From the NCBI GenBank assembly GCA_022606425.2, contig JAHDVF020000840.1, positions 1,178,001 to 1,242,000 on the forward strand: DNA of 64,000 nt, given 5' to 3'. The position numbers were made by a program, and so were the translations under genes. This stretch comes from Lepidostoma basale. Taxonomy: Eukaryota; Arthropoda; Insecta; Trichoptera; Lepidostomatidae. Shown in pieces: positions 10,701 through 25,700 of this stretch. How positions within the stretch are numbered: position 1 is the stretch's first letter; the number at the start of each line of letters is the position of its first letter. The notes beneath the pieces are model-generated. The model saw nothing but the letters and a program-made list of their open reading frames with translations, ran no database searches and had not been told where the DNA came from.

Positions 10701-13700
10701 AAATGAATCTCTTTTCAACATAAACTAAAACAGTTCATTTTAGTATGCAAAATATTAATTATAATCAACTAACTAACATCTGCCACACTGCTCTGTCCTG
10801 ACATACCTCTCCACGTTCTTATATCGTAACATGTACGCTCATTTTGATATCGAATGTGGCCACTTTTTAATATTTGATTAATTTGGTCATACCATGCTTT
10901 CTTTGGTCTTCCACAGTTTCTATTTCCACTCGCAATGGTTGAATACAAAATGTACACCATTCTTCTCTTGTCTGTTCATTCCATATGTCTAAATCATCTC
11001 GGGGATCCTTTTTTAATTTTACCTATGATGCAATCATCTACCTTACATTTCTTCCTTATTTCGTCATTCGGTATTCTATGTATATCATTTTCCCACATAT
11101 TCTTCTAATTTCTACGGCACTTATCCTACTTTCATCTTTCATTTTCGAGCTCCTCATAAATGATATAATAAAGAAAAGTGTAAGACTCTGCCTGCGGATT
11201 GATTCGCATGCTAATTACCACGCGTAGTGTATAATTAAAATACATCAACTAATTCTATATAGACAGAGCAGAGTTTTTTGTGAATCAAAATGATTAGTAC
11301 CTGTTTTGCCTCTCCTGCACCTTGAGGTTGTTGAGCAGCGTGGCGAGCACGTCGTGAGGGCCGATGGCCTTGGCAATATAACCAAACGTGTTGACGGTGG
11401 CACGTCGAATGGCCTTCTTATGCGCTTTGAGCAGCTCCAGTAGCTCGAAACAGATGCGCATCCACTCACGAGCCGACACATATTCTGGGCCACGGTCAGC
11501 AATGCGTCCCACAAGATCGATACAGTTTTCTTGTACCTTCTCGTGCCTGTAGAAAAATAATGTACAATTGAATGTGCCACTTTGATCTTAATCATACGTG
11601 ATTTGAATAACTTTTTGAAAACATTGTATTTTCATGAACTTTTTACAAACATGTTTCAGGACACAGAAGCCCTTCTTCGGTGTAGAAATTTTTGACAGTA
11701 TAATAAAACAAAATCATTAGTTATATATTAGGTCTAGTAAAAAGAAATCCATTATTTTTGTATGAAATTGAAGTCTTTATTTACCATAGTTAGAATAATC
11801 CAATTTAGGTCAAATATGCACCGTTTTGTTCGATAACTTGTTGCCATTTTGATGGTAATTTCATTATGCCTCTCTCGTAGAAACTCTTGTCTTTATTGGC
11901 AAAAAACTGAGACAGTCGATTTTCACAAGCTTCTCTTGATGTCAATTTTTCACCAGCCAAATCATTCGCCATAGACAGGAACAGGTGGTAATCACTTTGT
12001 GCGAGGCTCGGACTATATGGTGGATGCATAAAAACCTCCAAACCAAGCTCTCGGAGCTTCTGTCGAGTCGCTATCGATGTGTGAGGCCTGGCGTTGTCCT
12101 GATGAAACACAATTCCTCTCCTGTTGGCCAAAGCTGGGCGCTTCTGGTCGATTGCTTCCTTCAGACGGTCCAATTGCTGACAGTACAGGTCCGAATTAAG
12201 AATTTGGCCGTAGGGGAGCAGCTCATGGTGGATGATTCCCTGCCAATCCCACCAAACACACAGCAAAACCTTCCTGGCCGTCAATCCTGGCTTGGCCACC
12301 GTTTGTGCCGGCTCACTGCCCTTCGACCACGACTGTTTTCGCTTGACGTTGTCGTAAGTGACCCACTTTTCATCACCAGTTATCACCCGCTTCAGAAATG
12401 GGTCGATTTTGTTGCGATTCAGCAGTGATTCGCAGATGGAAACTCGGTCCATGAGGTTTTTTTTCGTTAACTCGTGCGGCACCCATGCATCGGGCTTCTT
12501 TGTGTATCCGGCCTTTTTCAAGTGGTTCCAAACGGTTTTTTTGCAATGTTTAGCTCCTGGGCAATCGAAACGGTGCTTACATGACGGTCAGACTCGACGA
12601 TTTCCATTATTTTATCGACATTTTCGACAATTGGCCTTCCGCAACGTGGTGCATCTTTGACATTAAAATTACCAGAACGAAATCGACGAAACCAAAAATG
12701 TGCGTGATTGGCTGTTACAGTATCAGGACCATAAACACTATTTACATTTTCAGCTGCCTGACTTGCGTTTTCACCTTTATCGAAGAGAAATTGTAGAATA
12801 TAGCGTATTTTCTCTTTGCTGGTGTCCATCTTCGACACGAGCTCAAACACTACTGAGTCAAGCAATCACAAATCTGTTTCAGAAGATTTTTTAGTACGAA
12901 ATCTCATATTTCTAACGTCATCTAGCGTAATCCAATCGCACTTATATAACGCGAGATACAGATTACTACAGCCATCTATTGCAAAAATAATGGATTTCTT
13001 TTTACTAGACCTATTACGAAGTGAAAACAGAAAGGGGGGAGGGGGACAAATTAAGTCTAGGGGTAGGGTTAATTATAATTTAGTTAGAATTATGGGGGAG
13101 AGGAAACAAATCAAATATCGGACTTTATATTACGGAAGTTATATTTCTATTATTAACATGTAAAATTTCAATGCCGTTATCTTTATTAAAAATGATATTT
13201 TCAATAAGATTGATTTTGTAAAAAAGATACCAATTAAAACTATTTGTATTAATTAATCTTCTAATTGTAAAATCTGAAATTAAAGCCAATATTAATTTAT
13301 ATTTGATATTCCCTAAACACTACTCAAAAGATATTGTGGCCCTACCTGTTCTTTAAGATGGGCGTCAGTCGGGGGAGTAAGTCTTTAATGGGTGGTGTCA
13401 TCTTGGTCATGCCGATGACATTGACGATGGCCTTGAGTGCGCCCAGGATAGAGCCTAGCACCTCCGGGTACTCTTCTCCGAGGTACTCGTACAGCACCAC
13501 ACCCAGATGGCCCATAAGCTTTTCCTGAAACACAAGTTAAAACCATTAATAAGGAGTGCATCTTATTTATAATTCTGTTTCCAAAGTTATTATAGTTAAT
13601 TAAAGTTAAGAAAATATAATATGCAGCGTCATAGTTTTCATTGATAATGCAAAAAACTTTATATTCTAGAAAACATCTGTTTTCTAGAATATTCATTATA

Positions 13701-16700
13701 TTTTATGGAAATTACATATTTCATTTTGCTAAGGTATTATCAATTGTAGAGAGAATCAAATATGTGTCTGTTTATATACCCGAACTAATGGAGCAAAATA
13801 TTGACGTGGTTTTATACATTATTTCTTACCGCTTAATTATTTTTTAACAAAATTTATAAAACAATTCTAAAAAAAATTATGTTTTCATTCATATTCAATA
13901 TTTAATGTGGAGTTTTACATCATTGTTTGAGAAAACGAATAATTGTATTCAGGGGATATTATATGTAAACACAATACTTGTACATACAAAGTTGGAGCTT
14001 TCGAGCAGACGAAGAACGCTCATGAAGTGAATTTCTCACGAAAATGGCACTATAAAATCATCATCTTGTAAATAATTTTCATTTCCATCTATTTCTTTCT
14101 ACCTTAATTTTTCACTAGAATAATGTAATAACAACCATTCCTTGGGCTGAATTATAACGCTACTTTTCATAGCCCAGGAATCAAAATAATTTTCCAATGA
14201 TATTTTCTGTTAGATTCCAAAATTATATGGTTTTATTTATTCAATATTGGGGACCAATACATCCAAATGTACGAATGTCTTACCGTAACTGGTTACCAAT
14301 ATTACCCACAGAATCATGAGACATACATACTGTAAAGTTGTAATGACACGCTGGGGGTGACATATAGTACGTTTAAAACATTTAAAAAAATACATATTCT
14401 GGAAAATGGGGAAGAATATTCCCTTTTCAGAAAATAGGTATAAAACGGTGGTTGTGTTACAAACCTCTTGGCATGTCTTCATGACGAGTGCTATGCGGGC
14501 GATGAGGTCAGCTGCCTGCTGCCGCACCTTGGCCGACTTGTTGTTGAGCCGCCACAGGATGGTTCCGCAGATCTGGGGCAGGTACGGCTTCACCCTCTTT
14601 CCTAGCTGATTCACTATGGTGCCGAAGCCACTCAGCATCACCACATCCTAAAAAGATAATCTCAATCTCTGAATGTAAAGTCTTTTAAAAATTATATTAT
14701 CAGTGGTAATGAATTGCATGTTTTGTCATTTGATAATGACTTAATAAGATGAACATGTTATTCATATAAAATATAATAAAACTTCTAAAAAAAATGTTAC
14801 TATAAATATTTAATATGGAGTTTTACATCATTGTTCAAGAAACAATACATAAATAAAATAGTTCAAGTGCCTAATTTCACGTGTTTTTAGTTACAAGTAA
14901 TGTCACACTGGCTGTTTTTGTACGTATTTTGATGGTTAAAGAACATTGAAATTATTTATATAAAACCTTTGAATTCATTGACAATACTTTTTCATCTTGG
15001 TGCAGAATCTGAATGTGATTTAACTGAATGATTTATTTAAAATTGAGTGATATATTTTTTGTACCTCTGTGGTTTGTTCCTGGAAGGCGTAGAGTATTCC
15101 GTCAATAAGCTGTTCTTCCAGACGGGAGTCGATGTCGGCTGCTCCCAGATTCCCCATTATCTTTTCGATTGACTCCATCACCATCTTCCTGTACTGTTCG
15201 TTCTCGTCCTTCAGGTCATCCACCACACGATTGATAATTTCACTCGCTCCAACCTGGAAAAGATATTATGTTTGATACATAGAACATAGGGACCTTGCAT
15301 CTCACCACACATGAAACTACTCAGATTGATATGGGCTGGGTAGGTACAGAGGGTGCCAGACTCACGGGTCTCAAAAATAATGATGAATTAACAGGTAGAA
15401 CAGGTAGGAGATGAGTGGGAAAACTCAGGCTGAGATGGGAGGATGAGGTCAGAAGGGATGCGATGCCGCTCCTCCAGGTGGTGAATTGAAAGATGGTGGC
15501 TGAGGACATGCAGAGTTGGAGGCACATATTATGGAAGGCCAAGACTTGATTTGGGTTGTAGCATCATCGGAGAGAGAAATAGTATAGAATATCACAAATT
15601 TTATGCTTTATCACATGCAAATAAAGATTAAAAAACATATATACATTATATGCGAATATTTAAATGAAAGAGTTGAAGTTAAACTGAGTTAACTAATACA
15701 AATATGAAAAAATTAACACGGCTTGCTTGACAAAATGCTGAGGGCGTCCATGTGTTAAGATTACTTTTTAAAAGGAATAAATAATTGCATCGACAATAAG
15801 TACGGTCACACTTTTTGGGCTTTACATATTCTGTGGGATGATATATATCTTTATATATATAATTCTTGTTAGGGTGTATGTAGTTGTACTCCTCCTAAAC
15901 GGCTGGACCCATTTTGATGACATTTTTTGTGTGTTTGAGTGGATCCCTGGATAGTTTAGATTCACAATTGGACCCGGTAGGTGACCTTTAAAACATTATG
16001 TTAATGAATAATTGACCTTCTGAGAATGATTAATAGTTATGTTTGTTTATCATAGATGGCGCTGATGTCAAATCCTGTGTTCGAGCATGCGCAAATGTAA
16101 ATCTATGCCATGCTACAATGCAAGTATAGTTTAAAACAAACTTTTTTCAAATGTCATTTAGTATAGTATAGTTTATAGAAATTGAATGTGGAAAAAACAT
16201 TTGCCGAACCAGCTAATAGCAGGCAAGCCAACTTTCGGGCAGGACAATGGCTATCGGGTCCGCTAGTTCTAATATCAAATCCAAACACTAGTCGTAGTAT
16301 GTAGTCATGGGGTGATCTTTACATTCACAGTTAGTTACCTTGTTGGCAATCTCCACAGTGGTGTCTACGAGCTGGCGGTAATTCCTGCGATCTAGCGCCA
16401 TCCGATGGTTCCAGAAGTGCTTGAAGAAGTGGGGCAGGATCTCATCCATGATGTACTGGGACTCCACACCGTCTGTGGCACAGCACTGCTTCACTATCTA
16501 AAATCACGGAAAAATATGCAGTTACAGTATAGCACATTAAAAAAAAAGTATGAAATAATTCAAGAATAAAAATAGTACCATAAGAACAATAACTTTTATT
16601 ATCTTCATTTCACAGTTCTGACTTCCATCTTTGTAGATCCTTAAACCAAGAGTTCTGATATCATATCATCTAATTCAGGGGTCTCCAAACATTCCAGTCT

Positions 16701-19700
16701 TAGGGCTATAATGATAACTCCAGTAAGTTCCAAGGGCCAAAACCTTAATTTTCCTGTCATTATCTATAATTTCTAGACTAGTCGCCGAGTACGCACCCTG
16801 AGCTAGCGTACGCTTGCTAAGACAGGCCTGATTGATGACACTTGTCATTAGCTGTCGCGGGCCGGATTGATGACACTGGGGAGACCCCTGATCAAATTGA
16901 TCACACAAATGACGTGTCCAAAATAATTCGTCTGACTCGCCTTTACCACAAACATTAGGGTTTTATTATTTTTTTACCTATTTTATTGAGAATTTAAATA
17001 TTTGTCATATTCTTAAGGACGAAACAGGATTTCAAATACATCAAAAAGAATTAAGAAAAAAACATTTTGACCTAGTTTTTTTCAATAAAATAACATAACA
17101 AAGCATTGCATAGGACTTCTATAGAACTAGTTATCCCGATTGGAAGGTATAAAAACTATGTACTTGTTAAATGAAAATAAGTCGATACATTGTTTGAATT
17201 GTTTATATAAATACATCATTGTACATACCTTGAGTACAATCTTCTTCATTTCCTCATCGGGAGACTGGAACTCCCTGATGAGAATGAGCATGACTTCCCT
17301 GGTGTAATAGTTGGCATACTCGGCGTCCATGAGTGGGATGAGGTTGCCGATGGCCTTCAGGAAGGCGGCGAGCCCCTTGCCACGGTGGGTGCGGATACCC
17401 TTCCACAGCGGCTTCAGGACAGAGTCGAAGGACTCAATACCGTACGGGGTAGCTGCCTCTGCCAGAGCGGCACTAGCCAGCGCCGTGATGGTGCGAACCT
17501 TCTGCTGCTCATCCACCAAACCTGCAACCGAGAAAGCATAATTATAACGACAATCTTTCTTCTTTTTCTTGTTCCTGTTGTTGACTACATCATTGCTATT
17601 TCTACTTTTTGAATTTGTAAATAATCATTGGATTAAATAATTTAACTATTCATACATGCACACAGAGAACTTGAGTTGGAGATGCAATTTTTGTTACAGA
17701 TGTATATTTCAATAATAATAAAATAAAACAATGTTTTTTAAGAACTACTTCCACCCTTTTTTAATAAATTTTGAATGTATAAAACAAGATCACATTCATA
17801 AGTCATTTTGGTCTAAAAGTGGAATTGACAAATTTACTCACTAAGCCACCGATTATCTATTTCCTAGGAACTTTTTCTTCTTCACAGCCAATTAAACAAA
17901 TGAATAAATAGGAAGTGAAAGTTAATAATAATAATAAATAACAAGTTGTCACTAAACTTAAGTGTATGTATAATTATAAAAGGTATTAACCGTGTTCAAT
18001 GATCTCCACTAAGCTCTTGAGATGGGGTAAGATGGCGCAGCCCATGAGGATGGCAATCTGCTGCACGATCTTGATGCCGGTATGGCGCGCCTGCCAGGAC
18101 TTCTTGGAGCGGCACACGGCCTTTAGGAAAGGCAGAAGTGAAGGAATACCTGAATAAAAATATGTTATTTATTAATACCATCAAATGATTTCTTTGGTAG
18201 TTTTATCATTAACAATTATATCAGTAAACATTATCACAGTTCATTTATTACGACATAAAGGTTCTGGAAGTTTACATTTTAAGCAAGTGTCATGTTTCGT
18301 CTTGCAATGACATTATTAAATAACTCTAACAATGCCCTGTATTTTCCTTAATACTATTAACACAGAGAGTTTATTAATTTCTCATATTTTGTCTGCATCC
18401 TTTGGTTTCTTCTGGAACAAATCTCAAGATTAACGAATACGTCACTTTTCAATTAAATTACATCAGATTAGACAAAACAATTAGTGAAAAGTTATAGCAA
18501 CCAACTGAAATGCATTATTCAAAATTAGTACCGAGGGCAGAGGCGACAACAGCAAAGGCCCGGGCAGTAGTGTTTCTGACGTACTCGTCAATGTTGTCGA
18601 TGTCAGGCCTCATGGTGGAGATCATGGTGGCCAGGCCGGCCGCCTTGGCCAGGTTGGAGATGATTTCGCGACCCTCCACTCGCGCATGGTAATCTTCATC
18701 AATCAGCAGCGGTTCAATCACCACCAGGATCTGGAACGGGCAAAAGAAAGAGTTGTGAGTTAAAAGGATAAAAACTTATTGGAATTGGAATTAATTCATT
18801 TGTAATTATCCACATTAATACAGTGGAACAAAAAACAGTGTTGTTTATTCAAATTCCAAGGTTATTACAATAGAATTCCATAGTGTTATAACACCTTAAT
18901 CTTCAATAAAGTGACCTTGTATATTGAAGAAATGTAGTTATACTTAATGCCAACTAGTTTCGCTTAACCCAAGCATCATCATCAGCCGTCTGTCATCCAC
19001 TGCTGAATGTAGGTCTCTCCTAAAGCCCGCCACCACCCCCTATCCATTGCCGCTCCCATCCATCCATGTCCAGCAATCCTCTTCAGATCGTCGGTCCAGC
19101 GGGCAGGGGGACGTCTAACTTTACGAATCCTGTACGTGGTCTCCACTCCAGAACCCGTCTCCGACAGGGCAATATAAAAACTGCTAAAACATTTTCTCTT
19201 CAATAAATAATAATTTACTTTTATTAATCAAGTTTTGGATACCTTGTGCACGTAGGGCCGCACGAGGTCATCCAGCTTGTAGAGGATGCGATCGATGACC
19301 TTCACCAGTAAATGGCGCTCCTGGTCCTCCAGGGTGGGGCTCATGAGCAGCGGCAGGATTTGGTTGAACAGCGGTCCGGCTCCAAACTCCCGCGCCTTGT
19401 CTGTGATCTGACGTAGAGCCGCCTTGCACATCGGGGGGGTACCATTCTGAATGAAAACAAAATTCGATTATACATCTGAGCTTTAGTAATGTTTTATCTC
19501 AGTTTTGAAATAATTTGTAACACTGATGAACTTAAGTATTATACTTAGAAACCATTTTGAATAATTGTTATGGAAAATGAATGAGAAAAAAATAAATCAT
19601 ATTGTTTGAAATTTTAATAAAGGTATAAAAATATCTTGTTTAAACATCTAGAAAAATGACAAACCTTAATCTTCAGCAGAAGCTTCATGATCTTCCTCTC

Positions 19701-22700
19701 CTTTTGCTCCTCAGGTGGGAGGGTTTCTTCATCTACGTCGGTGAGGAGCTTGTCGAAGTACTGTGCATCTTCGGGCTTCATAAAGGGCAAGTTTGGGTGG
19801 CGGGGCTGGGCATCTAGAAGGCGCGAGGCGGACCCCGCTTCCTCCTGCTGCATGAAGAATCCCAGTGGCGTGTTGGCCCCCGGAGTTGGTGTGGCAGTCA
19901 ACTTACGGGCCGGGGTGCGGATCGGCACATAGCCTGCATAAGCAAACACAAGATTCATTAGGATTAATGAAAATAATAATTAAAAATCCTTTATTTAATT
20001 TAACTCCACTTGATTTTTAGCTTTGACCGGTTTTGGTAGCACGTTGTCATCTTCTAGGTGGAATTAAACAAAATATATTATAAAGGAATTTTTTATAATT
20101 TTTTTTTTGTTTTAAATTACTTAAAGGAACTTCAATTAATATTTTCCCACAAGAATCATGGAAAATGTTCTTAATAATTTGAATTTTACCGTTATTTTTT
20201 TATTTTATTCAAACATTTTGCAAGAAATTGTCTAAAACTCTTTTAACTAAGAAACTCCGATGTTAAATTCCTTTTGAAACCTGAAGACACGACGCGTGCA
20301 TTACCTGCAGGTGGTGGCAGCACCTTGTAGCCGGGCGGGAACATGGTTTCGAGCTCATCGTCTGTGTAGGGGCGGTTGCGCTCATCTATCTCTTTCTCCC
20401 AGCGGTAGGCCTGCAGCTGCTCCGGCGTCATGGCCGCCAGGTGCCCGGGCGTGGGAGTGGCTAGACCCATCGCCTTTAACCCCACAGGCGTGGACTGCAA
20501 TACAAAACCCTCATCAATTTTTAATACTTTATCGGAGCGCTAATGTAGAAAACAAAGCTTATGCCCTGAACCAGAGTAAAAGAGGTATTCCCTCCATAAC
20601 AATGAGTTATTTCAGTTTATTTATTTATTCACTCAAAAGATATTACAAACATAATAACAGTTTAAGGCATCTATTTGAGAAACGGTAAAGAATCAGGAAC
20701 GCATGAGAAATGGTTCAACTTTAGGAAGACAAGATACTCTCTAAAGTTAAGAGTATTTTTCTTCTGAACGTACTTTCACTAACATGAAAGACGTCGATCT
20801 CCGAGGTAATCTTGTTCAGCAAACTGATTGCTCTTCCCACCGGCATTATTAGAGGCAGGTTGGTTCTTGCGACCAGAATAAATTAGTAATAATAGTTATT
20901 ATTTTAGCCACATCAATAATTGTATATAAGAAATGTTATTAGTATAACCAGTGTATTAATTTATTATAAAAATTACTTTGGTTCATAAAAACAAGAGCTA
21001 AGAACAGTAACATAATTTTTTTCTCAATATGTTGAACAATTAATTTGAATTGAACTTACCCCTCCTGGTGTAAATATAGGGGTATGGGATGGGGTATGAG
21101 AGGGTGTATGTGAAGGGGTTGCATGTGAGGGTGTGTGGGAAGGAGTGGCATGGGATGGAGTGGCGTGGGAGGGTGTGGCCTGCGAAGGAGTAGCAGAAGG
21201 AGTGGCAGCACCCCCAGCTGAGGGAGTTTCGTCCCAACGAGAGCGGCGCTTAGAGGCTCCGGGTGTAGGTGTCTCGTGGATCAGATCGCCTCCACGGTCT
21301 GTTCGAGGAGTCTCAGCCCACCCGCTATTGTGCCCAGGGGTTTCTGTAAAAGAGTTTTTTTTATTTTTTATTTTAATCATTGGTTTGCAGCAATGTCTAC
21401 TATTTGGGCCTTTAATGTGGTAGTGTCTCGTTGCTTTCCACATTTTTATATATAACAGGTTATTTGAACCTGTGATAGGCAGCTCTATCGCCATTTTTAT
21501 TGAGAATTTATTTTTTCACAGTCTCATCGCCGGGAATCGAACCCGGAACCGGTGTGGCAGTCATTACCGTTACCACTCCGTCCACAAAGGCTGTAAAAAA
21601 GGTAACAAGGTAAAAACATTAAAAAATATTTATATTAACATTACTTTTTTTGGAATCTTGGGAAATCTGTGTAAGATGAGTTATTTCTGGACTGACGTTT
21701 CATCTTAAACCCACGTGGAATCCTGTGCTACAAGCAATACAACCTGCCTGGGCGCCGCCCATGAACTGTGCATCGCGGGAACCACACACCGCTGTGTCCG
21801 TGCGCCAACTAATTTGGAGAAATCAGCGCGGGTATCTCTTTCTCACCCTCACACTGCCGGCGGCACGCCGCCCGAGATATACGTATTGCAGATTGAGGGT
21901 GACGTATCGCTCGGGAATAACGCATTGCCATGTGCTAACTAGCTCGGAGAGCGTAACATGCAAAACACGGAGATGTCTCATTCGCTCTCACATTGCCAGC
22001 GACACAGCACAGTGTAGAAGGATCTAAGCATAAATTACCCACCACATATTTGTAACCACCCTGAAGATGGAGACTGCAATAATCCTCGAAACGTCAGTCC
22101 AGAAAGACAAGTTATACGGATTCATAAGATCCCAAAAAATATATTGCTACCAACCGTAAAAAACCTATGCAATTATTAATATTTAATCTGTGAAATCACG
22201 TAAAGATTTTTTTTAAAAGGTTAAAACTGACAACAAAATAGAGGATTGCTTACCTCTTTCAGTTTTAGGGGTCTCATCCCATCTGTTTCTCCGGCTGGCG
22301 GGTTGTGCAGGCGTCTCCCTCCCAGGGGTGGCGTGGCCGGGGGTGGCATCCCACGTGCGTGTGCTCTGCCCTGGCGTGGCCCCGGGAGTCTCTCCGCCGC
22401 GACCTGCACCACCGCCTGGAGTCTCGTCCCAGCGGTGGTCTGCCGGAGTTCTCTGGAATGATAATAAGGAATTTATTCAACTATTTGATATAGAATTCAG
22501 CTTACCAATGAACTAACAAATGATTTCAATACGCTTTGTTGAGTACTATAGTTTTTGATTTTAAATCCTCCCAAATTTCCTTTAAACAAATTTAAACTTT
22601 ACAGACAGTACTTATTTTCTTATAAAAAACTATACAACCTTATAATATACTCGGCGAGTTGTATTGAACAAATTAGAAAACAAAATAAAAATAAATTTGT

Positions 22701-25700
22701 CAAAAATGAATTGATAGTATGAGCTTAACCCTTAGGATGCCAATTGATATATCGCAAAACCATTGAGAAATGCTAAATATGATCAAGGATGCCTAAAATG
22801 CAATAATTAGTACATTTTGCTCATACACTTGAATGAACAAGCAAGAGAAAAATATATAATGCACATCCATTAGGGGTTCTGCGCGTATATTTCGCTTTTT
22901 TGTTTTTCCAAAATTATTTACAGACATTTGATAATGCCTTTGAAAGGTGAAAACATGTTTCACACTGTCGTCTGTTAATTATTATTTTATATTTGTGGTA
23001 ACATGTAATTCCTGTAAAATTTACAGATTTATCGCTAGATAAAATCAATATTGACATACATCTGCCTGTTCCCAAGAGGTAGGGGTTGGGGTGGTGAGTT
23101 TCTTGGGGGGGGCGGAGTGATCCTCCACGGTCTGGTCCCAGCGGCCGCGCTTGCGCCCTGCCGCACTCTTGGCCTCTCCGTTGCTCGGTGCCACTGTCCG
23201 CAGCGTACCGTCTTTGGCCTTCTCCACTATCTTCTTTCTTAGCTGAAATTTTATTACAAAAATAACCATCAATTACTGTTATTTCTAACACCCATGATGC
23301 CAACACAGGATGGTAAAACAGTTGTGACAACAATTTCACAAAAAAATTGTGATATGCATAATAACAGTGTTTCAAGTTTAAACATTTAATAATATTGAAA
23401 TATCGTAGTGTTTTAGCCAAAACAATGGAATATTTACGTAAATGTTATAAACTGTTTATACTGAAACCTCATAGTAGATGACCAAATTGAATTATATCAT
23501 ATATAAGTGTTAAATTGAATTATAATGATGAACCTAAGTTTTATTTTACTTAACAAATTAAAGGTAGTTTAGATTCATAATATGACATATGATAAAAATG
23601 TAGCGAACTGACCTCGGATTCTTCTCCCTTGAGGTACTTTTCTTTCATGATCTCGGTATAGGTGCGGGAGCCCACATCGGGAGTCTTGCCACCTGCAAGC
23701 ATCAGACATAGTTAGTGCGGTCCTTACGCGGCGGGTATTATCTTATTACGTCTCGGTGGGCGCATGACGGACCTAACTCCAACGGCAACAAGTCTTCGCA
23801 AATTATGCGGTTATGGTGGTTATACATACAAGACACTGTGGTGCATTCATTGCGATCGAGTAATAAATAGAGAATACGGGTTACTTTAAGAAAGAAAAAA
23901 GTAGTACTTTAAATAGCAACACAAAAATATTTAAATACAAAAGACACGTGTTTTTTTTAAATTTGTGTTTCTTAGTCATCACTACTTAATTTTTAAATAG
24001 TATGGATTTTTAAATAATATATCACGCTAACCACATGCCACGTTACAAGAACTTGATTTATATAGTCTCTGAATGCCGAAGCATATGGGCTTCTAGCAGC
24101 CTTCAAAACTAACATATCAAGAATGGGGGATCACTTTGGAGTTGCACAGGTTGAGGAGAAAAATAGTGATTGTCCATGATACGCCCACGGATGGAGTTGA
24201 GAGAATAATGTAAGGCCAGTGTTGCTAGGCGTCGCGTGGCTATGGCGGTAGCAACAGGGCTCACGGGGCCGCGGAGCCACGGCGGTGGGGCTACGGTGGC
24301 TGGGCGCTCCCGCTCGCCGCCTTAGGATCATACGTACATTGTGTCGGGCCTCCTCCCTCAGAAACGAGTTTTCGTGCTCCTAAATACACGTGGCGAGAGA
24401 AGAACCTAGAAAAAAGCTGGGGCAATTAATAATTTTCTGTTCGGTTCATTCAAACTTTCATACGGGAATATCATCTGACGACTGAGAGCAATGGGTAGTT
24501 ATTTTTTTAAAGTTTAAGTAGAGCAAAATTATAAATGGAAATAATTGAATAAAGCGGACGAATCGCTGATCACTTCCTTAAGAGCCGGAGAACAGTTTAC
24601 CAGATCGGGGCTACCGACGGCCGGACCCTGCGGAGCCTCTCGGGGAGGAAAAAAATTGTTTACATTAGTAAAGGTCAAATATCCTTCTATTATAGCAAGT
24701 ACCATCACACCACACTGCGGTCCACGCACGCGGGCACGTCGCCTTCATGCTCCACCAGCCACGGCGACAGTCTTGCATCTCCTTTTAAACTAGTTCTCAT
24801 TCAGGAAACTCCACAACAATATTCCAAGAAATAAATAATAAAACAACTGATATTGTTAATAATAAAAAATATTTTTTATTAAAAAAAAATTGTCTAAGCA
24901 AATTATAAATATTTTTAAACACATAATTATTTTTTTATATTCCCAAATGTCTTTTATATAAGACCATTCATACAAGATTCATTAACCCCAACTGACAGGA
25001 AAATATTACAAAATATAGTACCCATCGGGAAACCACATTTCAAACAATCAATTTTTTTTTTTACTTTACTGTTCAATATTTGTTAAAAAAAAAAAACATT
25101 AAAGTGGTACTTTTATATTTTTTTATAAAAAACCTCATAAGAATTCTGGATAGGAAAATAGGTACTATAAATTTCAAGTGCCTATTTATGAACACCCAAG
25201 GATATAATTGTCTTTTTTTAATACCACTTTAATATAACTTAAAGTAAGTACTACCGTAATGTTTATTTTTGAAATGTGGTTTATGAACAGAAAAACGAAG
25301 AGAATTAGGGAAAAAATATTTGGCGAAGCAAGAACAGAAGGAGCTGAACTAACCTTGTGCGAAGGGATCAGAGCGTTCGGGTGAGATGATCATCCGTCTC
25401 CTCTTTTGACGATACTCGTCCTCCCTGTCAGCGATGGTTGGCCGCCTCCGGTCCGCAAACGGGTCATAATCCTTCTCACTCTGTTTGAAATAACAAATAA
25501 ATTAGTAACTCACAATGTCTGTAATTCATGAACTGTGGGAGGCTGCCGTAGTGTTGACAAAATATGTGATAATATCAACTCTGAATTAAAACACCTAACT
25601 AACTAACCATCACATTGTTTTCCAGAGGGGTAAACAGAAAGAATGAACTGCTAAATTGTTCTGTCCTGACATACTTCTCTCGCTTCCTCTTTCTCGATTT

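Noticed and set aside
21530..21595. A functional tRNA gene
   Set aside because: The B-box is good, but acceptor and anticodon stems do not pair and the sequence continues into a SINE body.
24131..24331. Arg/Pro-rich frame in SF3B1 intron 3
   Set aside because: GC-rich composition alone explains the open frame; there are no splice sites or recognisable motifs.
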